Assembly (NCBI GenBank): GCA_020002185.1
Contig: CM034531.1
Location: forward strand, 42,093,867-42,157,866
Direction: 5' to 3'
DNA from: Paraescarpia echinospica
Lineage: Eukaryota > Annelida > Polychaeta > Sabellida > Siboglinidae
Length of the DNA stretch: 64,000 bases
Made by a program: the position numbers and the translations under genes. The notes beneath the pieces were generated by a model that was not told where the DNA came from, did not search any database, and saw only the letters and a list, made by a program, of their open reading frames with translations. Every line of letters begins with the position of its first letter. Position 1 is the first letter of the stretch. Positions 23,363 through 35,955 of this stretch are shown here, piece by piece.

Positions 23363-25236
23363 ATGTTCGCCAGTCGCCTCAGTTTGTGTGTGATATGTAT
23401 GTTTCCTGTAGTTCTCGGATGTCGAGGTGGGAGGAAGGCCGCGCCCACTGTCCGACTCACTCCACGCGAACACCTGCCATCGAGACCGTCGAGGAGCCGT
23501 TTAAGACATACACCAATAAGGGGGCCTTGCCCGTGTTGTCGACGACTGTAGACCCGTACAGTAACGTATTCACTTTCCTAGCGAACTGTAGAAGCTTGTA
23601 TTATATTTAATTCTTAGTCACGGAAAATATATAATTACCACCGTTGTGGAAAGACTGACACCACGCACTGTGCATGAGCAGAGTTGTTTTGCAGTTACAG
23701 TAAAGATACAAGTTATTCAGTCGGTATGCACAGTGGTACGTTTTGATGTAAGACAAATGCGATTATTTAAAAACCAAGCAACCGAAGAGTATAGCTTCAT
23801 GGTAATTATATAGGTCAATCCGTAATAGTGGAAACTTTATTTGTGTGCACTTTTTTGTGTTGTGACTCTTCCTCCGAGGTCTATTGACATTTTTTGGAGT
23901 TGGGTAGGATCTAGATAGCATACTTTCTCTGTGCTGTCAGTGTTTCACGAAACAGTCACGCAAAAGCCGTCAGATAGGACACGTATGATTGTTTCTGCAA
24001 CGACCTCGTGATCTTCTGTCTAATGTATTAATTTATCTATCAGGGATGAGACATTTCTCCATAGTGTGACCTTCCTGACGTGACGATTTTTTATTGCATG
24101 ACATTACCACAATTTAGTGAAAAAGTAACAGTATTTTGATAGACGCTACATGTAATCTATAATTTTGAGTCCAATGCATCTTTCAATATTAATTATACTT
24201 ATTATTATCAATATTTCTATTAGATCACCATCTATCCGAGTTCTGACTGATGGACATCTGACAAAGGGTCGGCGTTACATCGAAATTGTTCGCTTTATTC
24301 AAGATTTCTACTGTTATTTAAAAAAACATATTTTCTTTAAAGCAATTTCACAAATGGTTGCTTCTACGGTAGCATGTTTTATAACGTGAGCACTTGGTAT
24401 ATCATTAAACATAAGATTATGTTATTTTTTGCCCATTTTTCAACAATTTATGGTGTTTGACGGAAAATTGACCATTTCCAAAGATCAATCGATAAATCTG
24501 TTTAAGAGTATCGATGTCGCCTGGAGGTAAAAACCGTCAACGAGAAAGACGCTGGAACAAACAATATCGTAATGGCACAGCTGTTAGAGGGATTTTCCAG
24601 CAAATCCGCGTGGATGGAACTTAACAACTACAATAAGAACGACTTTAACCAGTAAGTACCTGTTGTGCTTGGAGATTATATTATGAGATTACGTGGAACA
24701 AAATACATTTGCTTTGAAGGTAGGGGTGAAAGCACTGTTTTGCGAAGGTAGGGGTAAAAATGTAAGCCTTTCATTACCCGAATGTATGAATGTTATATAT
24801 TTTAAATAATTCAGTAAAACTAAAACAATTTTCGACAAATGTTCAATATATACGCTACTGCGCCATCAGAAACACGATGTGTAACGTACTTTTCTGTCTA
24901 AACACGGCATCGTTGGACGGGATGGGTCAAATAATGTGTCGTTCTTAGATGAAAGGGTAAATTTGTTTGTGAAATACAGTTACGGTATGTAGTTGACGTG
25001 TGTATGCAGTGACCCTCCGAGTAATGACCGTTTTTTATTCTTTTCATAGGATCAATACGTTCACGTTTGATGCCAGGTGTTTCAAGGGCCCCAAGTGTCA
25101 GAAGTTGCAACGTTATTGTCTTTACCACGACAACTGGAAATGCGAATATACAAAACTGAAAATTATAAAAGTTGGCTCAAAGGCAAAGGATAAGGTCCGC
25201 AGGACACTGACGTTCGTATTTGACAGTTGGATCTGA
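23363..25236 (+). CDS. Small secreted PLAT-domain protein, three exons
   Basis: Proposed exons are 23363-23426, 24507-24651 and 25050-25236, giving 131 residues. Exon 1 encodes a signal peptide (MFASRLSLCVICMFPVVLGC). Exons 2 and 3 make one PLAT/LH2 beta-sandwich: VKTVNEKDAGTNNIVMAQL matches the opening strand with the AGT turn, WMELNN and TFTFDARC the middle, and LYHDN, then W/Y, K and the final FDSW the end. PLAT domains bind lipids, membranes or protein partners outside or at the membrane. The exon 2 to 3 join is strong (CA|GTAAGT to TTTCATAG|G, completing a Gln codon). The exon 1 donor (G|GTGGGA) is weak, so the signal-peptide exon is less certain. It has five Cys in the exon 3 half (CFKGPKC, YC, C), more than usual. 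There is no other domain. Confidence 0.7.
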
Positions 25237-25541
25237 TGCAAGTCTAGAGCTATGTGCTAGAAAGTGGTCCGTATTGCCGAGTTTGAGTGGTGTGTGAGAG
25301 GAAATGGGAGGTTATTCCTAACAAAACTGGAGGGAGTGATTGGACGTAGACTCGCACAAATAGTTGGTGTTTCGCCCCAAACATTGTGAGATATGTGAGG
25401 TTGATAACCTCAACATACACCCCTACTGTATACTTCCAGCCTTTTCGTTTGTAGTTATTCCTCATAGTATTATTGTTTCTGTCGTTATTCAATTGCTTTG
25501 CGAGACGCAACTGGTTGTTCCACTTACATTTAACATACATA

Positions 25542-25567
25542 TGTATATGTATATATATATATATACT
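25542..25567. repeat. (TA)n microsatellite
   Basis: A short TATGTATATGTATATATATA run directly before the Penelope-like fragment. Confidence 0.85.
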
Positions 25568-25568
25568 C

Positions 25569-25975
25569 AGGCGCCTGTTGGTACACCCTAAGGACAAAGT
25601 GAAGCCAGAAGAACAAGGCGAATTGTTGTACCAAATACCATGCAAGAACTGTGATGGTGTATATATTGGGGAGACGGGACTATTGTTCAAAACGAGACTT
25701 GAGGAACATAGAAAGAATGTTGACAACACAAAGAAAGAAAAATACACGAGGAGCGATGCAAATCAATGTCGACCATCAACAAATCCGCCGACACAGACCA
25801 CATAACGACAAAAAGTCATATTATAGACTGAGGGTGAACAGAAACAGTGGAAGCCAACAGAAGAACACAACAAATAATATAAGCCACGTGGATCAGAAAG
25901 GCCAGACACCAATCAACCGAGACGAGGGGAATTACGAACTATCTCGCATGTGCGATGATGTCATACGCCACATGT
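25569..25975 (+). pseudogene. Penelope-like element, GIY-YIG endonuclease fragment
   Basis: The first frame reads VHPKDKVKPEEQGELLYQIP, then CKNCDGVYIGETG and RLEEHRKN, which is the GIY-YIG endonuclease at the C-terminus of Penelope-like elements, with its CxxC insert. A frameshift near 25760 moves to another frame that ends with SHVDQKGQTPINRDEGNYEL, the conserved INRDEG-Y-LS terminal motif of the same family. The reverse transcriptase half is missing. Such elements copy themselves with an RT plus this nuclease. Confidence 0.75.
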
Positions 25976-26390
25976 ACAGAAGAAGTTGGTGTGTTACATC
26001 GACAAAAGCCTCTACAAGTTAAACATTCACCTATTGGATATCTTTAAAACAACTCATTTGCAATTGTGTTCACCATTTTCGAGTGAGTTTAATGAACCAA
26101 AATATGTATACCCTGGTCTGTTTTTCGGGAAATTCTAATACAACGTATGGTAACTCCCATGTGATTCCATATGCGCCGGTACCGAACGTAGCGTTCATTA
26201 CATCGATTGGTTGATATAGCACACGACGTACTGGTTTCTAAGTGTTTGCGTTATTGAATATGAATTACATTAAGAACTAGTTTAATAATTTGTTAAAATG
26301 ATGTAAATAAACTTGTAAAACGACCGAAGTAATATTTTTCACACTATAAAAATAATATATTGATGTATGCATTTATTAATTCCTAGGTGA

Positions 26391-26424
26391 TATATATATA
26401 TATATATATATAAATATATATATC
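26391..26424. repeat. (TA)n microsatellite
   Basis: A TA dinucleotide run with one AAATA interruption. Confidence 0.9.
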
Positions 26425-26549
26425 TATATGCACTGGACATTAAATCTATATATTAATATACATGCAATGCCAGGAGAATCACCAAAACTTAAGTGCAACT
26501 CCTTTATCAAGATCCTATCAACTTGGCAATCACCAACTAGAACAGGTTG

Positions 26550-26825
26550 ATGAACGTCGTCAACGACGTAAGTGTCGTTATCGTCGTTTCTCATGTTCAC
26601 GTCGTCCTTATTCTTATCAGTGTTCTTATTGTTGATGATATTGTTGTCTTCTCTGTCGTCGTCGTCATCGTTGTCTACAGTGACGTTGTTGTCGTCCTTG
26701 TTGTTTTTATCGTCGCGGTCATCGTCGTTGTATTGGTACTTGTTGTTATCCATATCATCTTTCTTACTGTGTTTGTCGTTGTTGATATCATTGCCGTTGA
26801 TATTGTTGTCTCTCCCAATGTATTT
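26550..26825. repeat. Degenerate (GTCGTT)n / GTN trinucleotide block
   Basis: Diverged GTC, GTT and ATC triplets fill about 275 bp. Because the period is 3, long frames stay open on both strands (Val/Ser-rich on plus, Asp/Asn-rich on minus). I do not treat these as genes. Confidence 0.8.
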
Positions 26826-27123
26826 GGTCAGAGAATAAGTGAGAACAATATAACTTTCCCCATGTAGCTCGTATGACTAAATGCAGGCCTATGTCATCAC
26901 TAATTATACAAAGGCGTTCGCTGGGTCCGACCTGTGTTGTAAATTGTGTAAATAACACAGATAGCCAACTGACCCACACTGACCATTTGACCTCTGTGCC
27001 TGTCCGCACTGGCTGACCACGCCAAGAATAGAAGTTCAACAAAATGTTATGCAACTGTATATCTCGTCCTGTGTAGCCGTGCTAACATCGCTAATCCAAC
27101 CAGACACTACAAGACCTGTCGCC

Positions 27124-30100
27124 ATGCTGCTCGTGTTGTACAACGTTCTGCTTATGGCGCCGACGGGTAGGTAATGGATACCTCACACTATCATCATTAT
27201 GCGTGACAGTTATTATGGTTTGGAGTACATTCGTATGGTTGTGCAGTTTTTTCTCAACTTTCTGACCTTTCACCGAATGAGAATTGAACAATTCTCCTGG
27301 ACTCACAAAATAAATAGTCTCAATCTACCAAAAATGTCCGTATCAACACCGCATTAGCTTCACTGGCACTTTATAAAACCACACATTAACACTACTACTG
27401 CTACTGCGACTGCTTAGGCAAACTAAGATGCCAAAATTGCATCTTGAAATGTATATAAATGCCTCTAAACGTAAATATATTTACACCAGACCACAGGGCG
27501 ATTTAAACGAAGGCATATTATTTAAATTATTTACTTGTCTTCATACGTTGCAGTTGTTTCCATGACGATGCCACGGATCAGCGACGATCCACCCGACAAC
27601 GCCCCCTACCGGACGCCACACTCAGTCAACCATAACTACTACGGTCCAGTGGACAACTGTCACCATGGCTCACTCTCCCGCACCAGCTGGAACCGTCATC
27701 ACCGTGACGCTGGATCACGGAACGTGGACATGATGATGACGGAAAGGAATGCAGACATTCATTCCTCTGGTGAAAATAAAGGGGATAGTCGCAACACCAG
27801 ACGGAGAGGAGATCGTCGTTCGACTGGGAATGCACGAGATGAAACAAGTCGACTGTGGCGATTTCAAGTCGGAGACAATTTTGGACCATACGAATACATG
27901 TGAGTAAGAGCGGTAACCCTTGTTTTGTTCTGTGCACAGAGGGATTACTCAGTTGTATGATAGCTACTTTCTAAGACCCGGATACCAGTAGGCATGAAAT
28001 GTGCTCTGAATCCCTCCAATTTGAACTGTTCAAATGTCAAAACGATGACACCAGGTGCCAATTTACATTCATACGCCATCAGATAACGCCTCATTTTTTG
28101 AGTGTGCTCGCTAAGATGATTATGATATCGCATGCAATACAAATATCAGAAGTTAATTCACGCATCGGAATACCAACACTAATTAAACAATTCGATTATT
28201 TCAGAGACGTGGATGGTTACGTGAAAGGTTTCCACATTGACCTTATTCAAGCCGGTGAGTGTACACAGCTGTATTCAGTCCTCGAACTGTTATGATTACT
28301 TACAGTCTTTTCGTTTGTTTGTTCAACTAGTACTACGTATTCCTGATATACTTGAACAAACCATGATATTGATACGGACGAAAAGGGCTTGGATAGCAAT
28401 GTTTTGAGCGGTAGGGAATCTTTATGAGTATGTGCAGAGGTATTTATTTTGAAACCAGATTTATGAATACACTCATCCTCGCAAGGATGAATGCACTACA
28501 AACGTTTTGGTGATTTACGGATGTTTGAACACACGCATGGCAATCGAGATGTGCTTTGTTAGATCAACGGTGCACTACTTGTTCTGTCTCATTATCTTGA
28601 TATATGACGTGTGACCCGAGTATTGTAAACCCTTACATTTGTTATATACATATTTTCTTGCTGTGTATCCACTTACTTGTTTTAGTTATTTGTAAACACC
28701 GCTTAATCTATTGTTAGATAACAATTAATACGTATGTGTACAACTTAATGTGATTTGGTTCCAGTATGTAAACAGGCGAAGAAGAGATGCAGTCACATCC
28801 TGGACGTCTACACGAACTGCTGGAAGACGGAAGAAGGCCTCGAGACGCCTGGAACAGGTAAGAGAATTAACGGTTTCAGTCAACGACTAAGTGTCTCAGT
28901 TGTTATAAAATGCACGCCATGCGTGAATTGTTGTTAACGAATTAAAATGTACATTCATATTAAAGAAGCACGTGAAAGTAATATACAGCCAGGTGATGCA
29001 TAACATTAACATCATATAAAATTGCTCAGCTTTTGGCACATCGGGAAATACGATACATCAATATTTTTTTCTAAAATCCAGCTATATTGATATGATGTCA
29101 TAATCGTGAATATAAGTAATCATTGCATTGTTGTATTGCATCCTATCCAGAATATTAGTAATGATATTTATCCGTTCCGCCATTTTACCGTAAGATATGA
29201 AACTGTTCAACACGACAACGTGTTTTTTTGTGCGGAAGCCTTACTCGCGGGATGGTACGACGCATGCGTTGGCCTACTTCCGAGTCCAGAACGTCTCAAC
29301 AGTTTCAACTTCACCGTGCCATTCTCGCCAAACGCACGCGTTGCGCTTCACTATCGGAGCGCCCTGATCGAAGGCAACCCTAAAAACCTAACAGGACGGA
29401 AACTTGGTAAGAAACGCTGCACACCGGAGCACCAATATAGCACACTAAGGGGAAGTCCACACTAGCCCTATATTCCGTCTTATTCCCCCAAGCATAATCT
29501 ATCCAGATCATCTTAAACCATGTGCACATATTTTTTGCGTTGGCGCTTCCCAACAAGTAAAGCATTGGTCAACGAACTAATAAGTAATGCCTGTAGTTAC
29601 TGCATGCAAACTCGATATGTTAAACCGCTCTTTAGGTTCGTTTCTTTGTGTACTGAACTCTGATTGTTTAGAAAAGCGGCTGCATGTGAATCAGCCAATA
29701 CTGCTGAACGCACTTTGTGTGTGGATCTTTGATAACACTCATAGTGTTTCCTTCTTCCACTTAATGTATCAGTGGTTGTATACACAACTGTCTGAGTGTA
29801 TGCGTGCTTGCGTGAGTGCCTACGTGTCTACGCATAAATGTGAGAGCGAGCGTGTGTATTAGCATCCGTGCGTGCGTGCGTGCGCGTGCGCGTGTATGTG
29901 TACGAGTGTGTGTTCGAGTGCGCGTGTGCGTGCGTATGTGTATGTGAGCGCACGTGAGTGTGAATGAATGTGCGTACGTACGTGCGTGCGTGCGTGTGTA
30001 TGTTTGTTTAACTGCTTTATGATGACTCCGAGCACGCCATGTTCTACTTTGTGTGATTTAAGTAAAGTCTCCTTTGTATTCATTGAAACATCAAATGCGG

Positions 30101-32040
30101 ACCCATTCATCGACAAGTTGTAGAGTAGGTGTAAACTAGACTAATAAGTCTTCCCCTTTGAAGGTGAAACATAATATTTGACACCGGATGATTCAATGTT
30201 CTCTGAAATTCCCGTTCTATACTTTAATTATATTCTTCGTTGCGAAAAGAACGCTTGATGCTGCAGGCTTCATAGACGGATGGGCGGTTAGCCGGAAGTG
30301 CCTCTCTCGTCAAATGGAATTCACGGGAGAGTACGAGACAGTCATGTTTGACCGTTTCGAAGACATGGTGGCCGATTTGATGAAAGGCAAAGTATGAAAA
30401 TAAATAAGTTATGCTTATGTTCGTATTTGTCATCTTTGTATTTGTGTTTCGCGTCTTCTTTCTCGTATTACTGTTTTGTTGGTTTTACGAAGTTATGAAT
30501 ACCAAACATTGCAGCATGTGATTATCTCATCGATTGCCTGTTCTACTGTAGATTGACGCACTGCTAACGACTGACGCATTCAACACCGGCAAGCTACGTC
30601 TCCAGGCCATAGCGCCGTGGTTCTCCTGCACGACCCAAGGTGCGCCATTAGATACATAGTCAGCTGTGGGGTGGATAACAGAGATTGTATGATACTGTGG
30701 TCGCGAGACTACTAACCGTGTCAATTATGATGTAATTGATATCGGACTCGGATGCATACAAGTTTAAATACACGATTTCACGTTGTCGTTCTCCGAGAAC
30801 TTTGTTGCAATAACTAACGAATGACGTCTGTAGTTATTATAAGTTCCAGTCATAATAACGCATTCTGTTGGACGTATTGAATACGTATGTACACACATGT
30901 TACGAGTTTAGTTTGAATGATAGCCAGACTACAATAAATGTTTAGAGCTTATTTCGGAGAGTCAATTGTAATCACGAAATGAAATTATGCTACCAGTTCC
31001 GTCATTTGTGTGTTTTTATACGTAATTAGTGCCTACACGTTATTGTTGTTTGGCAAATTGTCCTTTTTCTAGAATGTCGCTCATCAAATATATTAAGATG
31101 TAGTTGATGTGAAAACTGCAAACAAATTTACTTGATTTTTAAGTATAATAAATTATTAAAGGTTAATAAAATGTTTTTTTTTCGATAGGTACATCCGTCA
31201 TGGCACATTACGGAAGTGACGTCTTCGAATGGTGGAACAAAGCCTTTCGGGAGCTGATGGACAACGGGAAGTATAACAAATTATGCGAAGAATCTGCTGC
31301 TGCACACGGTAAGTTTTCGTATTTCTTTCTATACAAGTTGTAAAGTTTCAATCAAGGAATTGACTTCCATTCGCATCAATCATAACAAGAATACTGTATA
31401 TTTATACGTATTTTTTTAATGTCATGTCATGTACGATTGCAGAGAATAAATGAAATCCTTTTTGAACGATCGCTTAAACATGTGTAATGTATAGTTCGCT
31501 TGAATACTGTATACGTATAACACGTATAACAGGATTTACCATTTGGTTCCTTCCAAGCGTTGTACAACAGCATTGCGCTGGTATGCTCCCAGTTCCAAAC
31601 TCTGGCCCTGACAATTCTAGTTACACCTGGTGTAGCAGGTAATGTTTTAGTTGGTAAATTAGATCACTAGATTGTATTTTCCTGACACATGTCTTTCTGT
31701 ACCATTTAGACATCCATGCTAGCTCTCATTTTCCACAGCTGCATATCTACGACACGTCTACACCATTGTTAGTTTGTTAGCACATCTCTGTACCGCATTG
31801 TATGGTTCATGTCGCATAAATCAAGAAGAACACGCACAACGAATTATCCTATATAAATTATTATAATTTTGAAGCAATACAAATAAGAAACATTATTTCT
31901 TTACGAGTATGGGAACATGGATGTACGGTCAATTTCTTGTGCGCAATTCATAACAATACAATTATTGCTCTTTCGGACAATTATAATATGTTGTTGTAAC
32001 CGCAGAATACCGTGGAAAGGTGAACTGCATCAGCGATTAG
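27124..32040 (+). CDS. Secreted bacterial-type solute-binding protein (SBP family 3), nine exons
   Basis: Exons 27124-27166, 27554-27899, 28205-28254, 28765-28857, 29239-29406, 30267-30391, 30552-30639, 31189-31308 and 32006-32040 join in phase at every GT..AG intron and give 355 residues. Residues 1-16 are a signal-peptide-like leader (MLLVLYNVLLMAPTVV). Residues 20-115 are polar and low-complexity. A periplasmic-binding fold of the amino-acid-binding/ionotropic glutamate receptor S1S2 type follows: VGDNFGPYEYIDVDGYVKGF, IDLI, SPERLNSFNFTVPFSP (R196 is the ligand carboxylate Arg of the family), GFIDGW, MVADLMKGKIDALLTTDAF (family ligand Asp region) and FRELMDNGKYNKLCEE. There is no membrane segment, so it is not a channel. 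It is probably an extracellular binder of a small amino-acid-like molecule; the ligand is unknown. Six or more Cys suggest disulfides. Confidence 0.85.
29862..30002. repeat. GTGC/GTGT microsatellite in an intron
   Basis: A purine-pyrimidine alternating tract of GTGCGTGC, GTGTATGT and GCGTGC units inside intron 5 of the solute-binding protein gene. Confidence 0.9.
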
Positions 32041-32442
32041 ATGGTGGAGACTCTGTCAGTAGCGGGATGTCGACTGGCGTACTACACGACTGAAGAGTAC
32101 AATGTTGCTTTCGTTCCAACGTCAGGCGAATGGAGTGTGTTAACTTGTTGAATCGTGGGCAAGACGGGTAATTTTATCATGCCAGCGCAGTAAAAACAAA
32201 AAAGTACATCACAACGCAGCGCATAGGTTTAAAGGTCGATCGCAGAGCGTCGTTTTCTACATGTATGATATCGTTTATAGTAGAATTAGAGTTCCAGTTG
32301 ATTGAAACAAAGATATGCCAATTATAAAATGGGCGGTCACGGCTATAACATTTGCAGTATGATCAACTGGAATTTGCAGACTTCTTATTAATAGTGTATT
32401 AGTTCGTATTGATAATTTTTGCCATATTTGTTTTGTGATCAA

Positions 32443-32448
32443 AATAAA
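32443..32448 (+). promoter_or_regulatory. Candidate poly(A) signal AATAAA
   Basis: This is an AATAAA about 400 bases after the stop codon of the solute-binding protein gene. Use of this site is inferred from position only. Confidence 0.35.
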
Positions 32449-32464
32449 GATAGTCATGATACGA

Positions 32465-32560
32465 TGTTGTCGTTGTTGGTGTTGTTGTTGATATTGTTGT
32501 TGCTGGTGATGTTGTTGTTGTTGTGGTGGTAGTCGTCGTAGAGGTGGTGGTGGTCGTGGT
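32465..32560. repeat. (GTT)n / (GTG)n microsatellite
   Basis: Trinucleotide GTT units pass into GTG/GTC units. The accidental reverse-strand frame is Gln/His-rich. Confidence 0.9.
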
Positions 32561-32633
32561 AAACAGTTATAGCCTGAATGCATACGCGCAGAATTAACGC
32601 CATGTTAAGGAGTAAAGGAGCAGTGCAGATCAG

Positions 32634-32890
32634 ACGTAAGAAAGTTCTAATTTTCACAAAGGACTGTGAATGAATGGAACAGATTATCTGATGATTGTGT
32701 GGGTGCTAGTAGTGTGAATATGTTTAAACATAAAATCGACACATACCTCAGAAGGAAATATATGTAGATAAAAGGGTTGGACTCTCGATAAGCCAAAGGG
32801 CTTCCTTGTCCACCTGCCATCTATAGTTAATTCTCTGGATGGCATTCTTGTTAAATCTTGTTAAATCTTGTTACCCTATGTATTACAAAT
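32634..32890 (+). pseudogene. 3' end of a non-LTR retrotransposon ORF2
   Basis: The plus strand ends with the typical LINE C-terminus SQRTVNEWNRLSDDCVGASS followed by NMFKHKIDTYLRR and a stop at about 32766. One stop precedes it. Downstream is a short tandem (CTTGTTAAAT)n-like run at 32848-32875, as at LINE 3' ends. Confidence 0.6.
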
Positions 32891-34735
32891 GTGTTGTTGT
32901 CGTCCTAAGTCACCTTTGTACTCGTAGTTGCTGACATATTTTCTACAACTAGTCAGCCGAATAGTTGATATCGAAATGTGTGTGTTTGTGTGCGTGCGTG
33001 CGTTTTCTAGTGTATTCTGCGACTATAATAAGACCCATTAAGACCGAATGCTACAGTTGCTAGAAGCCCTTCCTCTGTGTGGTCACGGTGTTTCTGCCAG
33101 AATATGTGCAGTTTTCGTTAATATAATATTATATTATATAAAATGTATTCGATTGTATACAAAGAGTGTAACATAAGTTTTGAGGTTACTCCGCAGCACC
33201 GGTTTGTACAGCGGTATCATTTCCGGGTCAATGTGTGTTATCACATAGTACAGCGAATTTAGAACATTTTATTAAGACATTCTACAAATGGTGGCATTCT
33301 TCCACCAAATCGTAGTCTCCAGAAAGACAGCAACTCATTGTTACCATGACACAACGTGCGCTTGTGTAGCAGGGAAATGAGGAGCAGTTGCATCAACATT
33401 GTGTAGTCGTCTCCCATTTTGGTTTACAAGGGTCACACCTTATCATAGTTGTCTTAACTGCTGAAGACATTAACTTCTCAAAAATTTGGCATAGCGTTGA
33501 CAAATTATGCCTACTGCGAGTATATTAATTGTGTGTTACTTATACATATATATTACTTACTTACTATTACATTAGCGCACTTTTCGTCAACATCGCGTAA
33601 TATACACATAAAGAGCACACGAAGTACACCTGTCTCGGTTTTTCACATTGCATTTAATTATTTTGATTCGCATCATTTCAGAATTTAACACCGTGCCATG
33701 CAAGCGAAACCTAGGTACATATCAACATAAATATTTACAACAGGCTGCTTTAATAACATATTCCACATATCCACATCCCAAACGGGTATGCGCACCTAGT
33801 TTACTCAAGTGCATTCTACAAAATATTTTTATTTATTTTCTCAGAAAAAACTGCGAATACTTTAAACCGATTTAAAGATATTATGCTGCCCGACTGTTGA
33901 CCAAACAAAACAGATCACATTTAACTGTACACGTCTACTTGCGGCCACAATTAAGCATCTACAATCCAGCATCGGGAAATACTACATTCGACATTGCCAG
34001 CACGTGTCATACAAAACGTCGTTTTGCCAACTGGTGACAATTTGTGGGCCCTGAAATACTACTCAGTCATTCACCAGCATTCGGTTGCCCGAGTACGTAT
34101 ATAGTATGTTCAAATAAGACATACTTGTTCGTAGAAATAGTATCACAGTCAATAGATACACGTCGTTAAGTCGAGGTGGATTTAATAAAGATATGTTTGG
34201 TGGCCAGTAATTTATAAATGTTCAAGTCATTTATATTTAAAAAAAAGTTCCTCAGACTATTGGAAAGACCTATTCTTTATGCTGATAGACCTACTAAATT
34301 ACACAATGTTATAATGATTCAAATTCATAATGTTACTTTCGGCGTAGACAATGTGAGCGAAAACATTTTGATAGTGTTGGAATGGAGCGACAGGTGACGC
34401 TGAGAGCACGTTGTCAATCTTAGCCAATCACCGAAACACGCGTTGATATGTTGTTTTCCTGCTAGCCAATACTCAGTTTGTTGGCAATGTAAACGTTTGT
34501 TTATTTTCTGTACATTTTGTTTAATTGGCTAAGTTGATTAAGTCATAATATGTATTGTCTATCACATTGTAGTACTCTTGTACGAAGACAAACGATGCTG
34601 AAGTACGTAAATCAAACATGCGCACACGTAACACGCTATGCTCTTAAACCACACATTGTTTGTAAATGTTACTATAAAACTAACATTTCATTACAATTTT
34701 ATTTTGAACATGTGAACATACAAATATATACAATT
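32891..34735. other. Gene-free stretch
   Basis: No coding region, RNA gene or transposon end was recognised. Open frames are short and unsupported by splice sites or domains. Confidence 0.5.
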
Positions 34736-34739
34736 ATCT

Positions 34740-34762
34740 GGGTCATTCTCCCAATTCGGTAC
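34740..34762 (+). repeat. Left terminal inverted repeat
   Basis: 23 bp starting GGGTCATTCTCCC, matched exactly in inverse at 38389-38411. Sequence outside is unrelated beyond the shared ATCT. Confidence 0.9.
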
Positions 34763-35125
34763 GTAGAGTCCCAGAAACGTATGGTGCATTTTCAGTGTCC
34801 TGCATATACCAAGGGCAATAACACATCAGTTATGGGTATACATATATGTTATCTTTATTAATTTATGTATTGTACAATAATTTGAGTGATTTGTGTTAAA
34901 GAAAAACTAAGTATTATATGATATGGGTGGCAAAAATGTCATGTCCCTGAATCTAAATATGTGTTCTACGGTCTCGGTGACAGAAACACGTTTAATGGTA
35001 ATATTGTTTGATAATCATCACCATCTAGTAAAATATCCCAAAAGTATCTGACTTGGATCTATATAGGCATATTATTTATATATTTATCAAATTTCAAACC
35101 ATTTTCATATGTCCCCAAACAGTGG

Positions 35126-35542
35126 GTCAACCCTGTTACTCTATAGTAATTTAACTATGGAAGAAGCCAATATCTTTGTACAGTACCGCATTGAGCACCA
35201 GGTGGCAGCAGACTATGACTTCCTTAAATGGAGAGAAGGTATGTGCTTCTGTCTGTCTTAGTATGGATTAAAATACCCTTTTTAGTAGCACATACAGTAA
35301 TATAATTAAATTAAGTCAACACTGTTACCCAAAGATAAATATTATGTAACCATCATACCAAAGCGCTACTCAGTCTTGTTATGGCAATGCACTGCATTGT
35401 GGCGGGAAACAGTGATTAAGTGACAATATGGCTGCTTGTACTGCTGTATTAGATACATTGCCTCATGGTTGTCAACCCTGTTACTGTCAACTCTGTTACC
35501 TATTCATGGTAACAGGGTTGACTTGATGGTAACAGGGTTGAC
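35126..35542. promoter_or_regulatory. Left cluster of five 14-bp subterminal motifs
   Basis: GTCAAC(C/T)CTGTTAC occurs at 35126, 35471 and 35486 on plus, and inverted as GTAACAGGGTTGAC at 35509 and 35529. By analogy with other DNA transposons these may be transposase-binding sites. This is inferred from copy number and position, not shown. Confidence 0.6.
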
Positions 35543-35955
35543 ATCAGTAAGCCATTATCATGATTTATGATATATTCTATCTACGAATGATTGCCATTTT
35601 AAGTTCATTCGTATTTAGACAAATCTAAAATGAACGGTGTTCTTTCACTTTGTTCACAGTGGCAGCCATGCCATTGTCTGCAGCTGAAACACAGGCGGTA
35701 TGTTGCTCAACTGGATGGGGACACAGAACGGAAACAAAATATATATAGATAAAAGAGCGGCTGGCATGGGAAAAGAAGACATCGACGGGAAAAGTGAAGC
35801 AGATTAGTGAACTGTCAGAAAGAACCAAGCGCTGTGTACGGAAGCGGTGGCGAGATGAACAGAGGAGGTCAAGCGGGAAAGATAAGGAGAGGCATCTAAC
35901 ACCTCGAGCTTCTCCCCATGCTGCACATGAACCATCAAATTAATCAGGTTCAAGG

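Larger units (their letters stand above)
25976..27123. other. Gene-free stretch with low-complexity DNA
   Basis: No gene was seen. It includes a (TA)n run at 26391-26424 and the GTCGTT-rich block listed separately. The last part should contain the promoter of the solute-binding protein gene, without a clear TATA box. Confidence 0.45.

Noticed and set aside
26424..26867. Long Asp/Asn-rich (minus) and Val/Ser-rich (plus) open frames
   Set aside because: They come from a degenerate GTCGTT trinucleotide block; no domain, splice site or start context supports a gene.
27124..32040. Bacterial contamination or recent bacterial transfer for the solute-binding protein gene
   Set aside because: Nine exons with matching phases, long AT-rich introns holding a microsatellite, and an animal-type leader show a settled animal gene. 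An ancient transfer is possible but cannot be judged here.
27124..32040. Ionotropic glutamate receptor
   Set aside because: The S1 and S2 parts are contiguous, with no pore helices or third membrane segment between or after them; the protein ends 12 codons after the last lobe motif.
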